Shown: piece by piece, positions 1-8,961 of the stretch | How positions within the stretch are numbered: the stretch's first letter is position 1 | Layout: every line of letters begins with the position of its first letter | DNA from: Microbispora hainanensis | Lineage (GTDB): Bacteria > Actinomycetota > Actinomycetes > Streptosporangiales > Streptosporangiaceae | DNA: 64,000 nucleotides | Direction of reading: 5' to 3' | Assembly (NCBI RefSeq): GCF_036186745.1 | Contig: NZ_CP108086.1 | Span: 8,308,001 to 8,372,000, forward strand | Position numbers and translations under genes: made by a program | Notes under the pieces: model-generated | Told to the model about the DNA's origin: nothing | Seen by the model: the letters and a program-made list of their open reading frames with translations, nothing else | Databases searched by the model: none

Positions 1-204
1 CTCGACGGCGAGGGCCAGGCCGAGCCGCCCCGCCAGCGCCGCGATCCGCCCGACCTCCGCCGGGGAGGCGCCGGGCATGAGGTGCCCGTGGTCGAGCGAG
101 ACCGCCGCGCCGGTGTAGCCGAGGCCGGCGAGCACCTCCAGCGTCTGGTCCAGCGGGTGGTCGCGGAAGCCGTTGGTGCAGTAGGCCCAGGTGAGCGAGG
201 TCAC
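1..204 (-). CDS. EboE-like sugar isomerase/epimerase family protein (N-terminal part)
   Basis: Only the first 68 codons are present; the gene runs off the left edge. It starts at a GTG whose last two bases, with the next A, form the TGA of the upstream UbiA gene (GTGA overlap), so the two are translationally coupled. The start reads LTWAYCTNGFRDHPL, followed by a segment with LEVLAGLGYTGAAVSLDHGH, which is typical of xylose-isomerase-like TIM-barrel proteins of the EboE type. The order inositol-phosphate synthase, UbiA, EboE-like matches ebo-type loci, in which this protein takes part in making an unidentified envelope-associated or exported metabolite. The family call rests on this short N-terminus and on its neighbours. 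Confidence 0.6.
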   Translation of the reverse strand, partial: MTSLTWAYCTNGFRDHPLDQTLEVLAGLGYTGAAVSLDHGHLMPGASPAEVGRIAALAGRLGLALAVE

Positions 205-1046
205 GACGTGGACACCTTCGCCGACAGCCACCGGCCGGCGGGCAGCGCGGCCAGCAGCGCCGCCGCCTGGGCGAACCTGCCCCGCCCGGCCACCGCGGCC
301 GCCTGCAACGGGATCAGGCCGAGGATGCTCATCCGCACCGCCTGCCGCACCTGCTCGGGGTCGGGGTCGGCGCGCAGCGCCGCCTGGGCCCTTCCCGCGG
401 TGGCCAGGTAGCCGGCGATCATCGCGGCGGCGCCCAGCCGTCCGGTGGTGTCGCCGCCGCGGCAGGCGACGGCGGCCAGCGCCGCGGACGCGCCGGTGGC
501 GGTGAGCGCCTGGGCGATGGTCGCGGGGGTGGCGCCGTCCACCTCGGCGCGGCCGAGCAGGGTGATCCCGTAGGTGTGGGCGCCGACGGCCAGCGCCATG
601 GGGGCGGCCGCCCGCATGCGCGGGCCCGCCCCGAGCAAAACGTCGAGCACGCGGCAGGCCGCCATCGCGGCCGGGCCCGCCGCCGTGTGCTTGAGGCGCA
701 GGTCGTAGGCCCAGGCCGCGCCGGCGAGCAGGCCCGCGAGCGCGAGCCCGCGCCGTCCGCCGGCGACCGCGGCGGTGGCCACCCCGGCGCCGGTCAAGGC
801 GGCGGCGAGGCCGAGGGCGCCCGCCGGGCTGATCCGGCCGGAGGGGATGGGCCGTTCCGGCCGCTCCTTGGCGTCGAGCTTGCGATCGGACCAGTCGTTG
901 AGCGCCATTCCGGCCCAGTAGAGCAGCACAGACGCGGCGGCGAGGCCGGGCCGGGCCGATCGTCCGGCCGCCGCCGCACCGGCCAGCGTGTCCCCGGGAA
1001 CCGACAGCGCGGCCGGTGCGCGGACCAGCTCCAGCCAGGCCCTCAT
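201..1046 (-). CDS. UbiA-type prenyltransferase (EboC / SCO3242-like)
   Basis: Predicted 281-aa integral membrane protein of the UbiA superfamily, which transfers a polyprenyl group to an acceptor at the membrane. The first Asp-rich motif is visible as NDWSD at residues 50-54, followed by KLDAKERPERPIPSG, the usual polyprenyl-diphosphate/Mg site context. Several hydrophobic Ala/Leu helices follow. The ATG start overlaps the TGA of the inositol-phosphate synthase gene by 4 bp (ATGA), and its own stop overlaps the next gene, so the three form one coupled unit. The acceptor is unknown. An inositol-phosphate-derived acceptor is an inference from the neighbour. Confidence 0.85.
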   Translation of the reverse strand: MRAWLELVRAPAALSVPGDTLAGAAAAGRSARPGLAAASVLLYWAGMALNDWSDRKLDAKERPERPIPSGRISPAGALGLAAALTGAGVATAAVAGGRRGLALAGLLAGAAWAYDLRLKHTAAGPAAMAACRVLDVLLGAGPRMRAAAPMALAVGAHTYGITLLGRAEVDGATPATIAQALTATGASAALAAVACRGGDTTGRLGAAAMIAGYLATAGRAQAALRADPDPEQVRQAVRMSILGLIPLQAAAVAGRGRFAQAAALLAALPAGRWLSAKVSTS

Positions 1047-2185
1047 GACCGCCCCTCCGACAGCTCGTGCGCGAACGCCGCCAGCCGGGCGTACTGGCCG
1101 GGCAGGTCGTGCCCGCCGCCGCCCAGCGGGTCCTTGAAGAAGTAGCCGAGCTCGGGGAGCACGCCGCGGTGCCCGGCCTCGTGGGCCCGCGCGACGAGCC
1201 GCACGAGATCGAGGACGAGCGGGGCGGCCAGCGCCGAGTCGCATCCCTGCCAGGTGAACTGCATGGTCATCCGGACGCCGAGGAATCCCTCGAACGTGAT
1301 GTGGTCCCAGGCGGTCTTCCACTCGCCGAGGTCGGCCACGTAGTCGATGTGCGTCAGGCCCTCGACGTCGTCGCCCACGATCGCGGGGACTGCCCGCGCC
1401 TTGCTGGCCGACTTGCTCTCCCGTGCCGCCGGGTCGGCCAGCGTGGCGCCGTCACCGCCGCCGAGGAGGTTGAGCCCCGACCACGAGCGGACCCGCAGCG
1501 CGCGGCCGGCGAACATCGGCGCGAGCGCGCTCTTGACCAGCGTCTCCCCGGTCTTGCCGTCGCGTCCCGCGTACGGCAGGCCGCGCCGCCGGGCCAGCTC
1601 GTCCAGTGCGGGGGGCGTCGGGCCGGTGGAGGGGGTGAACGCGACGTAGCCGCATCCGGCCGTGAACGCCGCGTAGGCGTACAGGGAGCTGGCGGGGAGC
1701 ACATCCTGTCCGGACGCGAGCGCCTCGTCCAGGTCGGCGAGCGTGGCGTACGGCACCTCGGCGGGAGGCTCGGTCGACGACACGTCCACCACGACGACGC
1801 GGGACAGGCCATGCCGCTCCCGGAAGTCCGCGATGTCCGCGGCCAGCCGCCGCGCGGCCTGCGCCTGGCTCTCCTCGCCGGGGACGTAGCCGTGCCTGAT
1901 CTCGGCCTCGGCGGCGTCGAGGGCCGTGGCGAGCAGGCTCGTCAGGGCGGGAGGGAGCACGCCGGCCTGGGCGAGCAGCTCGGCCCTCTTGCGCAGCGGG
2001 AGGGCGACCACGTCGTGACCACCGAACACCAGGTCGCCCAGGGGGGTGAAGTCCCCGGGGAAGTTCGCGGCCTCGATGACGCACCCGGTGGGCGGAGCCG
2101 CTCCCGCCCGAACCGCCGCCGCCCCGACCACCGCCGTGGTCGCGACGGACCCTCGGGCGCCGACCAGCCAGACACCGATGGGCAC
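1043..2185 (-). CDS. myo-inositol-1-phosphate synthase family protein
   Basis: 380-aa protein that begins at a GTG with GGGAG about 8 bases upstream and reads VPIGVWLVGARGSVATT, a Rossmann NAD-binding glycine motif typical of inositol-3-phosphate synthases. Further family signatures are NLLGGGDGATL and a Lys-rich segment (DGKTGETLVKSALAPMFAGR) around the active site. The family converts glucose 6-phosphate to inositol 3-phosphate with internal NAD recycling. This is the ebo/SCO3243-like branch found next to UbiA genes, not necessarily the housekeeping Ino1. First gene of a three-gene coupled operon. Confidence 0.85.
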   Translation of the reverse strand: MPIGVWLVGARGSVATTAVVGAAAVRAGAAPPTGCVIEAANFPGDFTPLGDLVFGGHDVVALPLRKRAELLAQAGVLPPALTSLLATALDAAEAEIRHGYVPGEESQAQAARRLAADIADFRERHGLSRVVVVDVSSTEPPAEVPYATLADLDEALASGQDVLPASSLYAYAAFTAGCGYVAFTPSTGPTPPALDELARRRGLPYAGRDGKTGETLVKSALAPMFAGRALRVRSWSGLNLLGGGDGATLADPAARESKSASKARAVPAIVGDDVEGLTHIDYVADLGEWKTAWDHITFEGFLGVRMTMQFTWQGCDSALAAPLVLDLVRLVARAHEAGHRGVLPELGYFFKDPLGGGGHDLPGQYARLAAFAHELSEGRS

Positions 2186-2607
2186 TGTAACTCTCCCGTC
2201 AACTCGGGTATGAAGGATCACCCGGAACATTCGGATACTAAGAGGGATCTTTCGGCACTGACAAGCAAAAGTTTCCTGACAGGAGACGGAAAGTTACGTC
2301 ACCCGCCTACGAACAGTGCGACAGGATCCCGGCCGCCGGCCCTCACCGCCGCGTCACGCCCGGACACGACGACCCCTGTGTTGACGAATTCCGTGCGCAA
2401 CCTCCGACTTTGTCCTCTTAATGACGAAAGTCAAAAGGATTATGCCGAAACTTCTTCCCCATTGGGTAAAAGTCGCGTAACTTGCTCGCCAGGTGCCCCG
2501 CACAGTCGCACGGGGCCGAAGTGAGACGAAGGGAACGGAGGCACCCGCGGCACGGCCGCGTCATCGGGGGGATCAGGGTTCTTCACGCAGATGGAGTTGG
2601 CACGACG
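2186..2607. promoter_or_regulatory. divergent intergenic region, AT-richer than its surroundings
   Basis: This 422-bp region separates the inositol-phosphate synthase operon from the Tat-exported TIM-barrel gene. It is clearly richer in A/T than the flanking genes. It holds AAAGTTTCC and GGAAAGTTA elements near 2267-2295 and an inverted pair of the octamer TTTCGGCA (near 2251) and TGCCGAAA (near 2443). These look like operator material for a sugar-responsive repressor, but no full palindrome is convincing. No coding sequence is seen. Confidence 0.35.
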
Positions 2608-3747
2608 ATGAGCGCGTACGAAGAAGAGATCGAGACCGCCGGCACCCTCGGCCGCAGGCTGGGCCTCAACCGCCGGCGGTTCCTCGCGGCCACGACCGGC
2701 ATGGCGGCTGCCGCCGCCGTGGCCGCGGCCGGCCCGATGAAGTCGGCCGCGCAGGCGGCGGCCGCGGGCAACGGCGTGCTCGTGCCGCCCGGCAAGCGGG
2801 GCATCATCCTCTACACCGTGCGCGACGCCACCGCACGCGACCCGCTGTCGACCACTCTCCCGTCCGGCTTCCGCGCCGTGTTCGAGGAGCTCAGCCGGAT
2901 CGGCTACAAGCAGGTGGAGTTCGCCGGTTACAGCCAGCACGCCAACGCCGAGGGCGGCGCCGACCTGGAGACCGTCGAGGGCGCCCGCCTGCTGCGCACC
3001 TGGCTGGACGACAACGGCCTGGAGGCCGAGGGCAACCACGGCTTCATCCCCGGCTCCTGGCCGCTGAGCCAGGCCGACCTCGACCGCTTCAAGCTCCACC
3101 TGGAGATCGCCAACATCCTCGGCATGGGCCACGTCGGCACCGGCAACGACCCCACCAGCAGCGCGTACAAGGCCGACTGGGACGTGGCCGCCGAGAAGTG
3201 GAACACGCTGGGCGAGATCGCCACCGCGGCCGGCCTCAAGCTCTACACCCACAACCACGACGTGGCCTACAGCTTCCTGCTCGACAGCGGCCCGCTCGAC
3301 GCCCAGGGCAGGCCCACCCGTTCCTCCGGCATCCGCCGCCTCGAGTACTTCCTCACGCAGACCGACCCGGGCAAGGTCTGGCTGGAGATGGACATCTTCT
3401 GGGCGCACGTGGCCCAGTACAAGTACAAGACCTACACCGCGCCCGACGGCTCCACCCAGACGCAGGTCTTCAACCCGCTCGGCGTCGTGCAGGCCCAGAC
3501 GAAGCGGTTCCCGCTGTTCCACGCCAAGGACGGCAAGATCAACACCGCCACGTCCAACGGCTACGACATGGTTCCGTTCGGCACCGGCGACATCGACTAC
3601 AAGACCTTCTTCTCGCAGATGGGCGCCAAGGGCTACCACAACCCGATGTACGAGCAGGACAACGCGCCCGGCGGCTCGGCCAACCCGGCGCAGTCGCTGC
3701 AGTACGCCGAGCTGAGCTACAAGAACATCGCCAAGCTCCGCGGCTGA
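2608..3747 (+). CDS. Tat-exported sugar phosphate isomerase/epimerase-like TIM-barrel protein
   Basis: 379-aa protein starting at ATG 2608 with GGAG upstream. The N-terminus carries a twin-arginine signal (NRRRFLAAT, residues about 21-29) followed by an Ala-rich hydrophobic stretch, so the protein is exported folded. The mature part resembles the xylose-isomerase-like TIM-barrel superfamily: GRGI-type opening (KRGIILYTVRD), FEELSRIGYKQVEFAGY, a glycine/histidine segment at EGNHGFIPG, KLYTHNHD, and WLEMDIFW with a likely metal-binding Asp. The secreted form is common in actinomycetes and acts on unknown sugars. It is divergent from the ebo-like operon, but nothing beyond proximity links them. 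Confidence 0.8.
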   Translation: MSAYEEEIETAGTLGRRLGLNRRRFLAATTGMAAAAAVAAAGPMKSAAQAAAAGNGVLVPPGKRGIILYTVRDATARDPLSTTLPSGFRAVFEELSRIGYKQVEFAGYSQHANAEGGADLETVEGARLLRTWLDDNGLEAEGNHGFIPGSWPLSQADLDRFKLHLEIANILGMGHVGTGNDPTSSAYKADWDVAAEKWNTLGEIATAAGLKLYTHNHDVAYSFLLDSGPLDAQGRPTRSSGIRRLEYFLTQTDPGKVWLEMDIFWAHVAQYKYKTYTAPDGSTQTQVFNPLGVVQAQTKRFPLFHAKDGKINTATSNGYDMVPFGTGDIDYKTFFSQMGAKGYHNPMYEQDNAPGGSANPAQSLQYAELSYKNIAKLRG

Positions 3748-3995
3748 GGCCCGCCGGGCGCCCCGGCCCGTCATCCGCTGCCGCGAGCGACGCGCTCGTC
3801 CGCGACGCGAGGGCGCTCGCCGAGCGGCCGCGCGGTCAGGAGGCCCCCCGTGGGTCCGGCCCGGCCCGGCCGGGCTCACGGGGCACCACACCCCCCACCC
3901 GGCCTCCGCGGAGACGCCGGCGGCCACGGCGGCATCGTGATGCCATCGTGATCGCCGGCGTCGAACCCTCCCCGCCGGTGAACCGATTAAAGGGC

Positions 3996-5039
3996 ATGAG
4001 GCAGATCCGGTACGGCGCGGCGGCCCTGGCGGCCGTCGCCTTTCTGGTGACGGGATGCGGCGGCTCGGGCACGTCCATGAGCGACGCGGCCGGCGGCGCC
4101 GGCACCGCAGCGGACGCGGAGGCCCCCGTGGCCGCGATCACGCCCGGGGGCGCGGCTCAGGAGCGGGCGCCCGCGACAGGCGGCGGGAACGGCGGGGGCG
4201 GCGGGCTGGAGAAGACCCGGATCGACCCGGCCGACCGGGCGATCATCTATCAGGCCGAGCTCAGCGTCGAGGCCGAGAAGGTCGCGGCGGCGGCCGACCG
4301 CGCGAAGGCGATCGTGACGGGCGCCGGTGGATACGTCGCCGAGGAGCGCAGCGAGACCATCCCCGGCGGCGAACAGTCGACGATCACGTTCAAGGTGCCC
4401 CCGGCGCGCTATGCCGACGTGCTGGCCCAGCTCGGGCGCGATCTCGGCAAACGCCTGTCGGTGCGGCAGAACGCGCAGGACGTCACCGAGGAGGTCGCCG
4501 ACGTCGCCAGCCGGGTGAAGTCGGCCGAGGCCGCGCTCGGGCAGTTCCGCACGCTGCTGTCGAAGGCGAACAAGATCGGCGAGATCCTGGAGATCGAACG
4601 GGAGATCTCCAGCCGCGAGGCCGATCTGGAGTCGCTGCAGGCCCGGCAGAAGGCCCTGGAGGCGCAGACCGGCATGGCCACCGTGACGCTCACCCTGCTG
4701 CCCCGGCCGCAGTCCTCGCCCCGGCCCGAGAAGAAGGACGACGCGGGCGGCTTCCTCGCCGGGCTGCGCACCGGGTGGGACACCCTGACCACGTCGACCG
4801 TGGTGGCGCTGACCGTGCTGGGCGCGCTGCTGCCCTGGCTCGTCGTGGCGGGAGTGGTGTGGCTGGCCGTACGGATGATCATGCGCCGGCTGCGCCCCCG
4901 CGCCACCCCGCCGGCCGGTCCGGTGCCCCCCGGCGCCGTGCCTCCCGCTCCCGGCTCGCCGGGGCCGCAGGAGGACGGTGACGAGAACCGGGACGCGAAC
5001 CGGGATCAGGACCGGGAGTCCGAGCGCACGCCGGGGTAG
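3996..5039 (+). CDS. DUF4349 lipoprotein
   Basis: 347-aa predicted membrane-anchored lipoprotein. A short signal peptide ends in the lipobox LVTGC, followed by a Gly/Ala/Pro-rich spacer. The core (about residues 75-240) matches the DUF4349 pattern: IDPADRAIIYQAELSVEAE, a Gly-Gly-Tyr-Val-Ala segment, and a long coiled coil (EEVADVASRVKSAEAALG, then EILEIEREISSREADLESLQ). A single transmembrane helix follows near residues 265-295, with a Pro-rich acidic cytoplasmic tail. ATG 3996 has AGGG almost adjacent; an in-frame GTG at 3978 is an alternative start. Function unknown; envelope location is supported. Confidence 0.8.
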   Translation: MRQIRYGAAALAAVAFLVTGCGGSGTSMSDAAGGAGTAADAEAPVAAITPGGAAQERAPATGGGNGGGGGLEKTRIDPADRAIIYQAELSVEAEKVAAAADRAKAIVTGAGGYVAEERSETIPGGEQSTITFKVPPARYADVLAQLGRDLGKRLSVRQNAQDVTEEVADVASRVKSAEAALGQFRTLLSKANKIGEILEIEREISSREADLESLQARQKALEAQTGMATVTLTLLPRPQSSPRPEKKDDAGGFLAGLRTGWDTLTTSTVVALTVLGALLPWLVVAGVVWLAVRMIMRRLRPRATPPAGPVPPGAVPPAPGSPGPQEDGDENRDANRDQDRESERTPG

Positions 5040-5042
5040 CGC

Positions 5043-6080
5043 TCAGCGGGCCGACGACTCGTGGACGAACTCGGTGAGCCGGGTGAGCTGGCCGGGGTCG
5101 GTCGAGGGAAGCACGCCGTGGCCGAGGTTGAACACATGCCCCTCGGCCACCCGGCCCCGTTCGAGCACGTCCCTGGCCCGCCTCTCGACGACCTCCCAGG
5201 GCGCGAGCAGGATCGCCGGGTCGAGGTTGCCCTGCAGGGCCTTGCCCGCGCCGACGCGCAGCGCGGCCTCGTCGAGCGGCACCCGCCAGTCGACGCCCAC
5301 CACGTCGGCCCCGGCCTCGCCCATGAGGCCGAGCAGCTCGCCGGTGCCGACGCCGAAGTGGATGCGCGGCACGCCGAGGTCCGCCAGCCCGGCGAAGATC
5401 CGGCTGGTGTGCGGCAGCACGTAGGTGCGGTAGTCCTGCGGCGCGACCGCGCCCACCCACGAGTCGAAGAGCTGTACGGCCGAGGCTCCCGCCGCGACCT
5501 GCACGCGCAGGAAGGCGAGCGTGATCGTGGCGAGCCGCTCCATCAGCTCGTGCCACAGCTCGGGCTCGCCGTACATCATGGCCTTGGTGCGGTCGTGGTT
5601 CTTGGAGGGGCCGCCCTCGATCAGGTAGGACGCGAGCGTGAACGGCCCTCCCGCGAAGCCGATCAGCGGGGTGCCGCCCAGCTCGCCGGTGAGCGCGCCG
5701 ATCGCCTCCGTCACGTACGGGACGTCGTCGGGCTCCAGCGGCCGCAGGACATCCATGCCCGCCTTGTCGCGGATGGGGGTCCCGACGACCGGGCCGACGC
5801 CCGGCTTGATGTCGAGGTCGACGCCGATGGCCTTGAGCGGCACCACGATGTCGCTGAAGAAGATCGCCGCGTCCGTGCCGTACCTGCGGACCGGCTGCAT
5901 GGTGATCTCGACCACCAGGTCGGGCGTGGCGCAGGCGGTGAGCATCTCGACGCCCGCGCGCACCCTGCGGTATTCGGGCAGCGACCGCCCGGCCTGGCGC
6001 ATGAACCACACCGGCGTGTGCGGAACGGGCTCGCGCCGGCACGCGCGAATGAAAACGGAATCGGCGAGCTGGGGTTTCAC
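5043..6080 (-). CDS. hemE: uroporphyrinogen decarboxylase
   Basis: 345 aa, the usual HemE length. It removes four carboxyl groups from uroporphyrinogen III to give coproporphyrinogen III in cytosolic heme biosynthesis. The signature [13 protein letters not shown] lies near residues 26-38, and the catalytic-region Asp follows in [19 protein letters not shown] start. It is convergent with the DUF4349 gene, 3 bp apart. A CRP/GlxR-like palindrome lies about 110 bp upstream of the start. Its position before DUF3000 and RNase D genes on the other strand is a common actinobacterial arrangement. Confidence 0.97.
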   Translation of the reverse strand: MKPQLADSVFIRACRREPVPHTPVWFMRQAGRSLPEYRRVRAGVEMLTACATPDLVVEITMQPVRRYGTDAAIFFSDIVVPLKAIGVDLDIKPGVGPVVGTPIRDKAGMDVLRPLEPDDVPYVTEAIGALTGELGGTPLIGFAGGPFTLASYLIEGGPSKNHDRTKAMMYGEPELWHELMERLATITLAFLRVQVAAGASAVQLFDSWVGAVAPQDYRTYVLPHTSRIFAGLADLGVPRIHFGVGTGELLGLMGEAGADVVGVDWRVPLDEAALRVGAGKALQGNLDPAILLAPWEVVERRARDVLERGRVAEGHVFNLGHGVLPSTDPGQLTRLTEFVHESSAR

Positions 6081-6647
6081 GGCACCAGCCTGCCATGCCC
6101 TGGCGGCGCCCGACGCCGGGACCCATGACCTGGGACTCCAGAACGCCGCGCGGACGACCGTTGATCGCGTAAGGTGAACCCCATCCCCACCTGTGAGTCA
6201 TCTCACAGCTCGGCAATGTGTTCGCCAATCAGCCATCCGGCATCGATTCCAATACCACTTTCGAGACACGCCGAGTGCGATGCGGGGAAATGTCGCCGGG
6301 ACGTGCCAACGTCGGATCAGTCCCGAGCGACCGCCACGACCGTGGATCCGACGAGAGGCCCCGGAGCGATGACTTCGATGTGGAGTTCCCCCGAACGCCG
6401 CACTGAGCGCTGTGCCGGCAGCGACGCCGCGCGCCCCGCCCGCCCGAGCGGCGCGCCGTGCGCGACGGGGCGGCGAGACCGCGCGGACGGCCGCGGCGAC
6501 CGCCGGGATCGCGTGCTCGGAGACGCCCCGGCGCGTACGGCCGATCAGGTGACGGTCCGACTGGCGGCGACGGTTTGACGACTTCCGATGCCCCCCACAG
6601 CCACCCCCCTGCTTCGCGCTATCCCGAATCCGACCTACTCTTCCGTC
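6081..6647. other. 567-bp intergenic region between hemE and the DUF3000 gene
   Basis: Divergent promoter region. It contains a CRP-like palindrome (6192-6207) and an AT-richer stretch at 6205-6275. The right half is extremely GC-rich. Open frames cross it, but none has a plausible start, ribosome binding site or recognisable protein, so no gene is called. Confidence 0.5.
6192..6207. promoter_or_regulatory. CRP/GlxR-type operator
   Basis: The sequence TGTGAGTCATCTCACA is an exact TGTGA-N6-TCACA site, the consensus of the CRP/GlxR class, embedded in a longer perfect palindrome CTGTGAG-TCAT-CTCACAG (6191-6208). It lies about 111 bp upstream of the hemE start and about 440 bp from the DUF3000 start, so hemE is the likelier target. 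Confidence 0.55.
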
Positions 6648-7244
6648 ATGACCCTCGGTGAACCGCCTGCGCCTCCCGCCGCCTTCCGGCGCGCGCTCGA
6701 GACGCTGCGCCCCGCCGAGGTGCGGCCGGAGATCGAGCTGGAGGACATTCCCGCACCCCAGCGGCTCGCACCGTATTCCGGTGCCGTCGGGGCCTCGGTG
6801 TACCGTGACGACGACGAACTCGCCGTCGGCCGCCTGATCATGCTGTTCGACCCCGAGGGGCAGCGCGGCTGGGAGGGACCGTTCCGCCTCGTCGCCTACG
6901 TACGCGCCGACATGGAGCCGGAGATGACCACAGACCCGCTGCTGGGGCCGGTGGCCTGGAGCTGGCTCACCGAGGCGCTCGACGCCCACGGCGCGACGTA
7001 CGCCGCGGTGGGCGGCACGGTCACCCGCGCCGTCTCCGAGGGTTTCGGCGGCAAGGCGGACGACCCCGTCACCACGGAGATCGAGCTGCGGGCCTCCTGG
7101 TCGCCGCTCGACGAGGACCTGTCGCCGCACGCCGCCGCGTGGTGCGACCTCATGTGCCTGGCCGCGGGCATCCCTCCGCTGCCCCCCGACGTCGCCACGC
7201 TGCATCCGCGCCCCGCCCGCCGAGATGATCCGAAAGTTCCTTAG
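6648..7244 (+). CDS. DUF3000 domain protein
   Basis: 198-aa cytosolic protein matching the actinobacterial DUF3000 family across its length. Visible landmarks are PAAFRRALETLRPAEVRPE at the start, RLAPYSGAVGASV, GRLIMLFDPEGQRGWEGPFR, and the end motif WCDLMCLAAGIPPLPP. No signal peptide or membrane segment. It is almost always found just upstream of the RNase D gene and downstream or divergent of hemE, as here; the stop is 3 bp before the RNase D start. Function unknown. Confidence 0.9.
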   Translation: MTLGEPPAPPAAFRRALETLRPAEVRPEIELEDIPAPQRLAPYSGAVGASVYRDDDELAVGRLIMLFDPEGQRGWEGPFRLVAYVRADMEPEMTTDPLLGPVAWSWLTEALDAHGATYAAVGGTVTRAVSEGFGGKADDPVTTEIELRASWSPLDEDLSPHAAAWCDLMCLAAGIPPLPPDVATLHPRPARRDDPKVP

Positions 7245-7247
7245 CCC

Positions 7248-8471
7248 GTGACAGAACCCGTAGTCCAGCCGTTGTTGGAGCCGCGCGAGGGAATCCCGCC
7301 CGTCATCGAGGACTCCGCCGCACTCGCGGCCGCCGTCGACGCCTTCGCCCGTGGGTCGGGGCCGGTGGCCGTCGACGCCGAGCGTGCCTCCGGATACCGC
7401 TACAGCGGCCGTGCCTACCTGGTGCAGCTGCGCCGGGCCGGCGCGGGCACCGCGCTGATCGACCCCATCAAGTGTCCCGACCTGTCCGCGCTGGACGAGG
7501 CCGTACGCGACGCCGAGATCGTCCTGCACGCCGCGAACCAGGACCTGCCATGCCTGGCCGAGCTCGGCTTCCGCCCGCGGCGGCTGTTCGACACCGAGCT
7601 GGCCGGGCGGCTGCTGGGCTACGAGCGGGTCGGCCTGGGCACGATGGTCGAGCTGGTCCTCGGCCTGCGGCTGGAGAAGGGGCACTCCGCCGCCGACTGG
7701 TCGGCCCGCCCGCTGCCGGAAGACTGGCTGCGCTACGCCGCGCTCGACGTCGAGGTGCTGGTCGAGCTGCGCGACGTGCTGCACGACGAGCTGGCCGACG
7801 CCGGCAAGCTGGAGTGGGCGCTGGAGGAGTTCGCGTCGATCCTGGCCGCGCCCGCCCATCCCCCGCGTACGGACCCCTGGCGGCGCACCTCGGGCATCCA
7901 CCGGGTGCGCACGCTGCGCGGGCTCGCCGTGGTGCGGGAGCTGTGGACGCTGCGCGACGAGATCGCGCGGGAGGCCGATCTCGCGCCGGGCCGCGTGCTG
8001 CCGGACTCGGCGATAGTGCAGGCCGCCCTCGACCAGCCGCGTACGACGAAGGCCCTCACCGAGATCACGCCGTTCGTCGGCCGCAGCGCGCGCCGCCACC
8101 TCAACGACTGGCTGACGGCGGTGAACCGGGCCCGCACGATGCCGGAGGCGGCGCTGCCGCAGCCCGTGGGGCCCGGTGACGGTCCTCCCCCGGCCAACCG
8201 GTGGGCCGACCGCGACCCGGCCGCCGCCAAGCGGCTCGCGGCGGCGCGTGCCGTCGTCGCCACGCTCGCCGACGAGCACCGCATGCCGACGGAGAACCTC
8301 CTCCAGCCCGACGCCGTACGCAGGCTGACCTGGGAGCCGCCCGCGCCGGTCAGCGAGGAGACCGTGGCGGCCCGGCTGCGCTCGCTGGGCGCGCGGGAGT
8401 GGCAGATCGGCCTGACCGTCCACCCGCTGACCAAGGCGCTCGAACGGCTGGAGATCAAGGGAGAGGTGTGA
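7248..8471 (+). CDS. rnd: ribonuclease D (3'-5' exonuclease with HRDC domain)
   Basis: 407-aa DEDDy-type exonuclease. The catalytic set is visible: PVAVDAERASGYRY (Exo I, D-x-E), LHAANQDLPCL (Exo II), FDTELAGRLLGYERVGLG, and YAALDVEVLVEL (Exo III Tyr/Asp) within residues 40-180. An HRDC domain follows (about residues 210-295, RTLRGLAVVRELWTLRDEIA), with a C-terminal region typical of actinobacterial members. It trims tRNA and other stable RNA 3' ends. GTG start 3 bp after DUF3000; likely co-transcribed with it. Confidence 0.93.
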   Translation: MTEPVVQPLLEPREGIPPVIEDSAALAAAVDAFARGSGPVAVDAERASGYRYSGRAYLVQLRRAGAGTALIDPIKCPDLSALDEAVRDAEIVLHAANQDLPCLAELGFRPRRLFDTELAGRLLGYERVGLGTMVELVLGLRLEKGHSAADWSARPLPEDWLRYAALDVEVLVELRDVLHDELADAGKLEWALEEFASILAAPAHPPRTDPWRRTSGIHRVRTLRGLAVVRELWTLRDEIAREADLAPGRVLPDSAIVQAALDQPRTTKALTEITPFVGRSARRHLNDWLTAVNRARTMPEAALPQPVGPGDGPPPANRWADRDPAAAKRLAAARAVVATLADEHRMPTENLLQPDAVRRLTWEPPAPVSEETVAARLRSLGAREWQIGLTVHPLTKALERLEIKGEV

Positions 8472-8472
8472 C

Positions 8473-8859
8473 GTGCGGGACGGGGACGCGGGCTCTTCCT
8501 TCGGCTATCGCCTGCACCACGTCCAGCTCGCCATCCCGCCCGGGGCGGAGGGCGACTGCCGCGCCTTCTACGTGGGCGTGCTCGGGATGACCGAGATCGG
8601 CAAGCCCCCCGTGCTCGCCGCGCGCGGGGGCCTGTGGGTGCGGGCCGGGGCCCTGGAGATCCACCTCGGTGTGGAGGGCGACTTCCGCCCGGCGCGCAAG
8701 GCGCACCCGGGCATCCTGGTGACCGGCCTCGACGACCTCGCCGCGCGCCTGACGTCCGCCGGCGTCGAGGTCTCCTGGGACCCGCACTTCCCCGGCCACC
8801 GCCGCTTCTACGCCCACGACAACGTCGGCAACCGGCTGGAGTTCCTCGAACCCCTGTGA
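8473..8859 (+). CDS. VOC (glyoxalase/bleomycin-resistance fold) protein
   Basis: 128-aa small protein of the vicinal-oxygen-chelate superfamily. It shows YRLHHVQLAIPPG (first metal His), GALEIHLGVE and RRFYAHDNVGNRLEFLEPL, the usual end with a Glu metal ligand. It starts at GTG one base after the RNase D stop, so it is probably co-transcribed. Substrate unknown; the family includes lyases, dioxygenases and binding proteins. Its last 16 bp, stop included, begin a four-copy tandem repeat. Confidence 0.85.
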   Translation: MRDGDAGSSFGYRLHHVQLAIPPGAEGDCRAFYVGVLGMTEIGKPPVLAARGGLWVRAGALEIHLGVEGDFRPARKAHPGILVTGLDDLAARLTSAGVEVSWDPHFPGHRRFYAHDNVGNRLEFLEPL

Positions 8860-8907
8860 CCTCGAACCCCTGTGACCTCGAACCGCTGTGACCTCGAACC
8901 GCTGTGA
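8844..8907 (+). repeat. 16-bp tandem repeat x4 over the VOC stop codon
   Basis: Unit CCTCGAACCCCTGTGA repeats four times head to tail (8844, 8860, 8876, 8892); copies 3 and 4 differ by one base. The first unit is the coding end of the VOC gene including its TGA, so the gene end with its stop is duplicated downstream. Confidence 0.95.
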
Positions 8908-8918
8908 GCACGCGAAGA

Positions 8919-8951
8919 CTCCCGGAGGCGCGGCCGGCGCGCCCCCGGGAG
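8919..8951. terminator. bidirectional hairpin terminator
   Basis: Two 14-bp arms with one mismatch and a 5-base loop, lying between the convergent VOC and secreted hydrolase genes. No T-run follows, as is common in actinomycetes. Confidence 0.75.
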
Positions 8952-8961
8952 CCGTACGTGA

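Noticed and set aside
2186-2607. Small RNA or leader peptide in the AT-rich region
   Set aside because: No convincing promoter-terminator pair or short frame with a ribosome site could be supported.
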